This document shows positions 7,546 to 14,992 of a stretch of DNA of 25,864 nucleotides, in pieces (the stretch's first letter is position 1; every line of letters starts with the position of its first letter). The notes beneath the pieces are model-generated. The model ran no database searches. It saw nothing but the letters and a program-made list of their open reading frames with translations, and was not told the origin of the DNA. Origin of the DNA: a virus; IMG/VR virus record IMGVR_UViG_3300009151_000330, positions 1 through 25,864 of that record. One strand, 5' to 3'. The position numbers and the translations under genes are program-made.

Positions 7546-8907
7546 ATGCCAGCAATCATTACAACTAACTTTAGAATCGAGAACGCAGTCAATTTCATTA
7601 CTGACGTAGCGAACACCTCGAATGGCGTCTATCTGTTCATCGGAAAGTCTGACGCGTGGTCCAATAGTCTGTCTATCAGTTCGGACAGTGCGGCAGATAC
7701 CCCAAGCGATAACATCGTTGATATCGACAAGGCTTGGACAAACATGATCGCTATGAAGCATATCACGTCATCAAACGTGATAAACCTCACTCCACGAATT
7801 AACTGGACGTCTGGCACGACTTATGTGCCTTGGGATGACGTAGACACTACAATCTATTCAAAGTCTTTCTACATCATTACTGACGAATTTAAGGTCTATA
7901 AGTGCATATTAGCTGGAGCTGGTGCATCTACTATCAAACCTACGCAGACCAATACTAATCCAACCGCCGAAGGTGACGGTTACACTTGGAAGTACATGTT
8001 CTCAATCAGTACGATTGATGCAAACAACTTCCTTACAAATACTTATGTTCCAGTCAAGACTGTAGTTATTCCTACAGGCGGTAGCATAGGAGACCTTACT
8101 GCTGACGATCAAACCAAATATAATATTCAGCAAAATTCGGCAGGCAACAATGGTAAGATCTACCGCGCTGTTGTGACGTCCGGTGGTACTGGTTATTCTG
8201 CGAGTCCTACAATTACAATTAAAGGAGACGGCGCAGGAGCGACCGCTCAAGCGGTTGTTTCTGGTGGAGTGATCACCGCAATCAATGTTACTGCAAATGG
8301 TACGACTCCTTATCATAATGCTTACATAACAATTACTGACAGCACGGGATCTAGTGCCACGGCGAGAGCAGTACTCTCACCCTCTGGTGGTCATGGGACT
8401 GATCCAGTTCGTGAGCTCGGGGCCTTCTTTACAGGAGTCGAGGTAAGTTTACTATATGCAGATGGTTCTGGTAACTTCATCGTCAACAACAGCTTCCGTC
8501 AAATTGGTATCATAAAGAACCCTTATGTGTATGGTACGAGCACAGTTGGTTCTGCAACAACTTATTCCACACTAAAAGCGCTACAATTAGATTCTGGTTC
8601 AGGTTTTACGACTGGTGACTATATCACGGGTGGTAGCTCAGGAACAAAGGCATTTATTGATTCCTATGACGGTGCTGCTAATATAATCAAATACCATCAA
8701 AATAATAAGACAGGCTATGGCAACTTTACTTTAGGAGAAGCTATAACTGGATTCACGAGTGGAACAGGTACGATTGCGGCTTCTGGTGGTCTTATAAATC
8801 CTCAAGTACAGCCTTACAGCGGTAAAATGCTTTTCCTTGAGAACCGCGCTCCAATCAATCGTTCAGCTTCGCAGATAGAGAATATCAAGTTAGTCATCGA
8901 ATTTTAA
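7546..8907 (+). CDS. 8: Baseplate wedge protein gp8
   Basis: A 453-residue gp8-type wedge subunit. In T4, gp8 dimers connect the wedge core to peripheral baseplate proteins. The N-terminal part shows the family pattern 'ANTSNGVYLFIGKSDAWSN', then 'DDVDTTIYSKSFYIITDEFK' and VYKCI, and 'EGDGYTWKYMFSIS' near residue 145, with 'NTYVPVKTV' after it. The C-terminus has 'GKMLFLENRAPINRSASQIE' then NIKLVIEF, the usual gp8 ending. T4 gp8 is 334 residues; the extra length comes from inserted beta repeats from about residue 205 ('SGGTGYSASPTITIKGDGAG') to about 275 and another Gly/Thr-rich stretch near 340-410. Similar enlarged gp8 proteins are typical of aquatic T4-like phages. Confidence 0.9.
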   Translation: MPAIITTNFRIENAVNFITDVANTSNGVYLFIGKSDAWSNSLSISSDSAADTPSDNIVDIDKAWTNMIAMKHITSSNVINLTPRINWTSGTTYVPWDDVDTTIYSKSFYIITDEFKVYKCILAGAGASTIKPTQTNTNPTAEGDGYTWKYMFSISTIDANNFLTNTYVPVKTVVIPTGGSIGDLTADDQTKYNIQQNSAGNNGKIYRAVVTSGGTGYSASPTITIKGDGAGATAQAVVSGGVITAINVTANGTTPYHNAYITITDSTGSSATARAVLSPSGGHGTDPVRELGAFFTGVEVSLLYADGSGNFIVNNSFRQIGIIKNPYVYGTSTVGSATTYSTLKALQLDSGSGFTTGDYITGGSSGTKAFIDSYDGAANIIKYHQNNKTGYGNFTLGEAITGFTSGTGTIAASGGLINPQVQPYSGKMLFLENRAPINRSASQIENIKLVIEF

Positions 8908-8913
8908 TACTAC

Positions 8914-8923
8914 TATAAAAATA
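8914..8923 (+). promoter_or_regulatory. Possible degenerate late promoter before the DUF4815 gene
   Basis: TATAAAAATA followed by G lies 10 bases before the ATG at 8934, in the 26-base gap after gp8. It is the late box with two extra A residues, and sits at a spacing like the exact boxes at 4106 and 22676. It may be a weak late promoter or simply A/T-rich leader. Confidence 0.3.
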
Positions 8924-8933
8924 GAATAATCAC

Positions 8934-11900
8934 ATGTCCATCAAGACCTATAACACTTCTCCTTATTATGATGACTTCGATAAATCGAAGAACTATCTGC
9001 GCGTGCTATTTCGTCCAGGTCGTGCTGTACAGGCTCGTGAATTAACCCAGATGCAGACTGCGATTCAGGCTCAACTGGATCGTTTTGGTAGTAACATATT
9101 CAAGGATGGTTCTCCAGTCGTAGGTGGTCAGGCTTCTTTAGATACTGCTTATTCATACATAAAGATTTATTCTAGTTTTACATACTCTGGATCAACCGTA
9201 GGTGGAATCACCAATGGAACTGCACTCATTTCTGATAACTACTACAGTGATCTCGTTGGATCAGTCATCACTGGACAAACTACAGGAATTACGGCTAAAG
9301 TCGTAAATGCCGTTGCTGCAACTAATTCTGGAGATCCATTAACCATATTCGTTAAGTATACCTCGTCTGGAACAGATAACGTAGCAAAGGTATTTTCACC
9401 AGGAGAATACTTACTTTCTGACGGTTCGAATGGACAATCAGTTCGTTTAGTACAAGTAAAGAACTTATTAAGCGTAGATCCAACAAATGGGGATGATATT
9501 CCTACTGGTTATGGCGCTAACGTGTCAGTCACTGAAGGCGCTTTCTTTATCTCGGGTAATTTTGCATACGCCGCGCCTCAGTCAATCATTTTAAGTAAAT
9601 ACAGCAATAATCCAACGGCTAGGATTGTCTATAAGATCACTGAAGAGGTGGTCAGCTCAACTGAAGATATCACACTGTCGGACAATGCTTTAGGCGCACC
9701 AAACTTTGCCGCACCAGGCGCAGATCGCTACGCGATAAGTCTTCAACTGATCGTGCAACCAATAGCTTTTGCAGATCGTACAGAAGCTAACATCATTCAG
9801 CTTTTAGTCATTGTAAATGGTGTTGTAAACAGTCCTGCAAATAATCCTTACAGCGCTATTGGTGACACAATGGCCAAAAGAACCTTTGAAGAAGCAGGAA
9901 ACTTTGTCGTCAATCCGTTCCTCTTAAACCTTCGTGAGTATTTAAACACCGGCACTAATGGTGGTTTACTAACTACTGACCAGATCATTGCAAACGGAGA
10001 CGCCGCAAGTACTAATGATGCGACCACGTTTGGTTCTGCAAAGGTCGCAGTCGGAATTGAAAAGTCAACGGCTTATGTTGATGGCTATCGCATTGAATTA
10101 GTAGATACTAAGTACGTTTCACTAAATAAAGCTCGTGACGTTAGTTCGGCGCATGAATTATCTTTAATTGCTTCTGTAGGTAGCTTTGTAGCTATTACAA
10201 ACATTATTGGTGTACCTGACATCAATACCTTTTCTAAGATAACTCTTAAGAATAACTCGTCAACTACAATTGGTTATGCGAGAGCGCGTTCACTCGAGTA
10301 CGTAAGTGGAAGTGGAAGCGGCGCTATTTACAATCTATATCTGTTTGATTTACAGATGCTTTCAACGTATGCTTTCTCCTCAACGCATACATTTTATTGC
10401 TCTTACGGTACCGGTGCAGCTTTTCAAGCGACTGCAGTAGACTCGAGTCCACTATTAGCTGGTGGAAATAACTCGATGTTATTCCAGTTACCGCGCGCGG
10501 TGTGTAAATCGCTTCTCACTTCAGGATTATCTTATACATCTTATTCAGTTAAAAAGAGATATGACCCAAATCCAGCAGATGGATCTGGCAATGTAACATT
10601 AACTCCAATTGCCAATGAAATATTCTATTCAATCGATGAGAATGAATACGTTGTTGTTAAAAATTCAGACGGTAGCATCGTACCTCAAACTGCAGTACCT
10701 ACATTAACTTCTTCAGGCGGAGGTTCAGTAGTAACAGTTACGCTACATCTAGGCTCAGGCAATTCTGGTTTAAGCGTTCATATCATTGCACCATCGAGCA
10801 GATATTTAACTCAAAAAACAAAGACTCTTCAGACAGCACAACAGATTATATTAGATACTCCAAATGTGACCTCGGGTGGATACGACGCATTGAATGTAAC
10901 GGATCTAGTCAGTGTTTCAAATATATACATGTCTGCGAATAATTCGACAGACCCAACCACATCTGATACTGATGTTACAAACCGTTATTATGTAGACAAT
11001 GGCCAACGTGATAACTTCTATGATGTCGCAAGGATTCAATTAATACCAGGACAATCTGCACCAACTGGTAGACTCTTAGTGGTTTATAGTTATCTACAAC
11101 ATGGAGCGGGTGACTACTTCTCGGTCGATTCATACACCGGTGTAATCGATTACGTAAATATTCCTTCTTTTCAATCGTCTCAGGGATTATTACAGCTGAG
11201 AGATGTTCTTGATTTTCGTCCAACAAAAGATCTTTCAGGCGAATTTACTGGCGCTGGAGCTTCTGTAGGTGCAACAATCGTTCCTAATACGGCTGTAGTA
11301 TTTGATATCCATTATTACTTACCGCGTATCGACAAGATATATGTAGATAAGAAAGGTAACTTTGCGATTACCCAAGGTGTATCAGCAGATAAACCAGTCG
11401 CTCCATTAGATCCAGACGGATCGATGATACTTTATACCGTTAGAATAAATCCTTATACATTTAATGCAAAGGACGTATTACCTACAATGATAGACAATCG
11501 TAGATACACGATGCGAGACATCGGTTCTATCGATAGTCGTTTAAAGAACGTAGAGTATTACACAGCGCTCTCACTGCTTGAAAATAGCACAGCAGCGACT
11601 CAAATAATTGATCCTGCGACTGGAACACCTTACTATCAACACGGATTTGTAGTGGATTCCTTTACTGGATCTAGCGTAGGTAACGTATCAAATCCTGATT
11701 ATAGCGTCTCCATTGAGAATGCAGCAGGCGTTTGCCGTCCAAGCTTCTTCCAAGATAATGTAAAGTTACAATATAACTCATCATTATCAACTGGAATAAT
11801 GAAGACTGGTCCTCTACTCACGATCCAGTACTATGAGACTGATTATATTAAGCAGCCTTATGCTTCAAATACTTTAAATGTAAATCCATTTGATGTATTC

Positions 11901-14714
11901 AATTGGACCGGTACTCTTCAAATTTCTCCTGCGAGCGACGATTGGAAAGATACCGTTCAAGCTCCAGACGTAGTCATTAATGACAATGGTGCTTATGATA
12001 GTTTGGCTGCACAGATCAGTTCTTCTGCAGCTTTAGGAACCGTATGGAATGATTGGCAGACTACTTGGAGCGGTGTCACTTCTACTTCTATCTCGGATTC
12101 ATTCGGATTAACTGGAACTGAAGCATTACTCTTAAAACAGTATGCAAATACGACAACAGTCACTACAACCAATACGACAAATCAGACAAGGACCGGTACA
12201 CAGACTTCACTATCTTCTACTGTAAATAAACAAAGTTATGGTAATACTGTAGTTGACGTGAGTGTCATCCCATTCATTCGTTCGCGTATTATTTTCTTCT
12301 GGGGCACGGGCTTAAAGCCAAATACCAAGTTGTATCCTTTCTTTGATTCAACTCCAGTGACGAGCTATTGCAGACAATTGACTCCAACTGGTGGAACTAC
12401 TTATACTGACAAATATAACTATTGGATAACACTGCAGTACAGCAATCTTACTACTTCTTCTTTAGTTTCTGGAACAGCAATTGGTTCTAGACCAATTACT
12501 GCAGCGAGCGGTAATACTGCAATCACTGGACCTTCAGATTTAATAACTGATAGCGCTGGCGACGTATTTGGTGCTTTCTTGATTCCTAACAATGGAGTTT
12601 ATCAGTTTAAGACTGGTACTCGTATATTCCGTCTCTGCGATTCAGTTACAAATACCTCAGATCTTGTTACAACTTCTGCTGAAGCGTCATACGCCGCTCA
12701 AGGATTGCTTGATACTGTTTCAAACTTAATAGTTTCAACACAAGTACCAAAGGTCAATACAACACAAGTAACTGATACGAGAGTATTGACAAATGTAACT
12801 AGTTCTCAAACAACAAGTAATGCAGTTACAAATACAGTCGCGCCAAGCTATCCAGCACCAACTCAAGGTACGACTGCTCCATTCACATTAACGATTACTG
12901 GACCTGCTTTAACAACACCTACGAGCTCAAGCGCTCCTTCCACGTTTGTTGGTCCAGTGCTTCCTAGCGGTGTGGGTGGAGTGTCAGTCCCAGGTGCAAC
13001 CCTCGGAGACGGAACTTCAACAACACTACCAACAACTCCAGTTACGGTAGGAGGTCCTACTCTGGTAGCTCCAATAGCCGTGGGTGGTGGCGGCGGAATG
13101 GCAATCATTCAACCTGGTGTGAGCAATCAAGTCTACTATCTTGATCCATTAGCACAAAGCTTCCTTGTAGATATGCAAGGCGGCATAATGGCCACTTCAA
13201 TCGATATTTACTTTCAAGCAAAAGATCCTTCACTTCCAGTCACTTTAAGCATTGTGACGATGGAAAATGGTTCTCCGACTGAGAAGATCTTACCATTCTC
13301 AACAGTAACTCTACCTGCTTCTTCAATAAATGTATCATCTTACGCCGCCACAGCTACTACATTTAAGTTCAGCGCGCCAGTAATGTTACTTCAAGGAGTA
13401 GAGTACGCATTTGTACTTCATTCAAATTCAAATCTTTATAAAGTCTGGATCTCTGAATTAGGTAACTACGATGTAACTAATACTACATTCCGTATCACTG
13501 AACAACCTTATGCAGGCGTATTATTTGAGTCACAGAACTCTTCAACTTGGACTCCAAGTCAGACTTCAGACATTAAGTTCTTAATCCGTAGAGCTGCATT
13601 TAGCATGGACGGTGGTTCTGTAGTATTAAATGAATGTCCATTACCAACGGCTGCATTAATTGCGGATCCATTATATTTTACAAACTCTTCTAACATCGTT
13701 CGGGTATATCATTCAAATCATGGTATGTTTGTAGGATCCAGTGTAGTTCTTAGTGGAGTTGTAGCAAACAGCGGAAGTGCAGTTAATGGCATCCCAATAA
13801 CTCAATTAAATAAAACTCTAACAGTAACTTCAGTAGAGATTGATAGCTATACGGTACAGACCACCGCTTCAGCTACCACTAAAGGAAGAGCTGGCGGTTC
13901 TGCAATACTAGCTACTGAAAATAAGACAATCGATGTAATGGATCCAATCATCCAAGACATCGTGATGCCTGATACAAACATTAATTGGTCTGCAAAATTG
14001 ACTTCTGGTAAGTCGCTAGCTGGATCTGAAACTCCTTATGTGCTTTCAGATTACGTACCAGTAAAGGAAAACGATAATACCTTTATGAAGTATCCTCAGA
14101 CGATCTTATCAACTGCTGAAGTTGGAAATGTATCAGACCGTAATGGATATAGCTTCTATCTAAAGGCAGCAATGACTACGAAGAGGAATAATATCTCCCC
14201 AATCATTGATCTCGATAGAGCGTCATTGGTGACAGTAGCTCATCGTATCGATAATCCATCTAATACAAATCCAGCTCCTGTTGGCTATAACTATGTTACT
14301 GGATATCTTCCAGATAGTTCAGCTATCGGCGGATCAGCATTATCAAAGTATCTAACAAAACAGATTACTCTAGATAATCCAGCTGAAAGCTTGACGATCA
14401 TCATGGGAGTAAATCAGCCTTCCGGCTCATACATCTCAGTATACTTTAAGATTCCAAATCCTTCGCAATTAGACACCTCATTTGATTCAATACCTTGGAC
14501 TCTCGCAAATCCAGATAAATCAATACCAGTATCTGATGATCCTAATGTATATAAAGAGGTAACATACACCGTGAATGCTGCAGATATTCAAGCTTCGGTG
14601 AATGCAAATTCTGCTGTTTACTTTAGCTCCTTTGCTATAAAAGTAGTATTCTATTCACAAAACTCCTCACAAGTTCCAACGATTAAGAACTTCAGAGCGA
14701 TAGCACTATCTTAA
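8934..14714 (+). CDS. Very large DUF4815-type virion structural protein (baseplate or tail periphery)
   Basis: A 1926-residue protein, the largest in the window. Its N-terminus matches the DUF4815 pattern of aquatic T4-like phages: 'SPYYDDFDKSKNYLRVLFRP' then GRAVQARELTQMQTAIQAQL and 'RFGSNIFKDGSPVVGG' (residues about 10-66). Near residue 1107 comes 'VIPFIRSRIIFFWGTGLKPN' followed by 'TKLYPFFD', a recurrent strand motif in this family. Residues about 1276-1397 form a Thr/Pro/Ser/Gly-rich linker with a GGGGG run. From about residue 1400 ('YYLDPLAQSFLVD') a second conserved beta region begins. No catalytic motif is seen. It occupies the place where T4 encodes gp9/gp10, so it may be the peripheral baseplate adaptor to which fibres attach; that role is inference. 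The start follows an A/T-rich leader. Confidence 0.8.
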   Translation: MSIKTYNTSPYYDDFDKSKNYLRVLFRPGRAVQARELTQMQTAIQAQLDRFGSNIFKDGSPVVGGQASLDTAYSYIKIYSSFTYSGSTVGGITNGTALISDNYYSDLVGSVITGQTTGITAKVVNAVAATNSGDPLTIFVKYTSSGTDNVAKVFSPGEYLLSDGSNGQSVRLVQVKNLLSVDPTNGDDIPTGYGANVSVTEGAFFISGNFAYAAPQSIILSKYSNNPTARIVYKITEEVVSSTEDITLSDNALGAPNFAAPGADRYAISLQLIVQPIAFADRTEANIIQLLVIVNGVVNSPANNPYSAIGDTMAKRTFEEAGNFVVNPFLLNLREYLNTGTNGGLLTTDQIIANGDAASTNDATTFGSAKVAVGIEKSTAYVDGYRIELVDTKYVSLNKARDVSSAHELSLIASVGSFVAITNIIGVPDINTFSKITLKNNSSTTIGYARARSLEYVSGSGSGAIYNLYLFDLQMLSTYAFSSTHTFYCSYGTGAAFQATAVDSSPLLAGGNNSMLFQLPRAVCKSLLTSGLSYTSYSVKKRYDPNPADGSGNVTLTPIANEIFYSIDENEYVVVKNSDGSIVPQTAVPTLTSSGGGSVVTVTLHLGSGNSGLSVHIIAPSSRYLTQKTKTLQTAQQIILDTPNVTSGGYDALNVTDLVSVSNIYMSANNSTDPTTSDTDVTNRYYVDNGQRDNFYDVARIQLIPGQSAPTGRLLVVYSYLQHGAGDYFSVDSYTGVIDYVNIPSFQSSQGLLQLRDVLDFRPTKDLSGEFTGAGASVGATIVPNTAVVFDIHYYLPRIDKIYVDKKGNFAITQGVSADKPVAPLDPDGSMILYTVRINPYTFNAKDVLPTMIDNRRYTMRDIGSIDSRLKNVEYYTALSLLENSTAATQIIDPATGTPYYQHGFVVDSFTGSSVGNVSNPDYSVSIENAAGVCRPSFFQDNVKLQYNSSLSTGIMKTGPLLTIQYYETDYIKQPYASNTLNVNPFDVFNWTGTLQISPASDDWKDTVQAPDVVINDNGAYDSLAAQISSSAALGTVWNDWQTTWSGVTSTSISDSFGLTGTEALLLKQYANTTTVTTTNTTNQTRTGTQTSLSSTVNKQSYGNTVVDVSVIPFIRSRIIFFWGTGLKPNTKLYPFFDSTPVTSYCRQLTPTGGTTYTDKYNYWITLQYSNLTTSSLVSGTAIGSRPITAASGNTAITGPSDLITDSAGDVFGAFLIPNNGVYQFKTGTRIFRLCDSVTNTSDLVTTSAEASYAAQGLLDTVSNLIVSTQVPKVNTTQVTDTRVLTNVTSSQTTSNAVTNTVAPSYPAPTQGTTAPFTLTITGPALTTPTSSSAPSTFVGPVLPSGVGGVSVPGATLGDGTSTTLPTTPVTVGGPTLVAPIAVGGGGGMAIIQPGVSNQVYYLDPLAQSFLVDMQGGIMATSIDIYFQAKDPSLPVTLSIVTMENGSPTEKILPFSTVTLPASSINVSSYAATATTFKFSAPVMLLQGVEYAFVLHSNSNLYKVWISELGNYDVTNTTFRITEQPYAGVLFESQNSSTWTPSQTSDIKFLIRRAAFSMDGGSVVLNECPLPTAALIADPLYFTNSSNIVRVYHSNHGMFVGSSVVLSGVVANSGSAVNGIPITQLNKTLTVTSVEIDSYTVQTTASATTKGRAGGSAILATENKTIDVMDPIIQDIVMPDTNINWSAKLTSGKSLAGSETPYVLSDYVPVKENDNTFMKYPQTILSTAEVGNVSDRNGYSFYLKAAMTTKRNNISPIIDLDRASLVTVAHRIDNPSNTNPAPVGYNYVTGYLPDSSAIGGSALSKYLTKQITLDNPAESLTIIMGVNQPSGSYISVYFKIPNPSQLDTSFDSIPWTLANPDKSIPVSDDPNVYKEVTYTVNAADIQASVNANSAVYFSSFAIKVVFYSQNSSQVPTIKNFRAIALS

Positions 14715-14741
14715 TAATATTAATAATAATATATAAACGTC

Positions 14742-14987
14742 ATGGCTACACCAATAGTACAAAAAGTTCAAAGTCATCCTCATCTCGTAAGAGATGATGC
14801 TTCTAAGGCTATCATTAATAAAAATACTACTGATTACCATCGTCGTCATCACTTTAAAAAGCATCATAAGAAAAAAGAAGAAGAACTTGCAGCATTAAAG
14901 GCTGATGTGGCTTTACTCAAAAAGCAAGTAGCTGATCTTCTCGCAAAAGCAAATCCTGCTCCTATCACACCTACACCTAGCTCATAA
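14742..14987 (+). CDS. Small His/Lys-rich coiled-coil virion-associated protein
   Basis: An 81-residue protein of unknown function. Three parts are visible: an N-terminal segment with 'HLVRDDASKAIINKNTTDYH' (about residues 18-37), a pattern I associate with small proteins beside tail-fibre genes in T4-like aquatic phages; a very basic patch 'RRHHFKKHHKKKEEE'; and a heptad-like helix 'LAALKADVALLKKQVADLLA' at about residues 50-69, ending in a Pro/Thr tail. It starts 27 bases after the DUF4815 gene and ends five bases before the tail-fibre start, so it is probably co-expressed with both. A structural linker or assembly role is plausible but unproven. Confidence 0.75.
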   Translation: MATPIVQKVQSHPHLVRDDASKAIINKNTTDYHRRHHFKKHHKKKEEELAALKADVALLKKQVADLLAKANPAPITPTPSS

Positions 14988-14992
14988 TCTAT

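Noticed and set aside
14732-14738. TATAAAC before the small His/Lys-rich gene as a late promoter
   Set aside because: It matches the late box only in part and is three bases from the ATG, which leaves no room for a leader.
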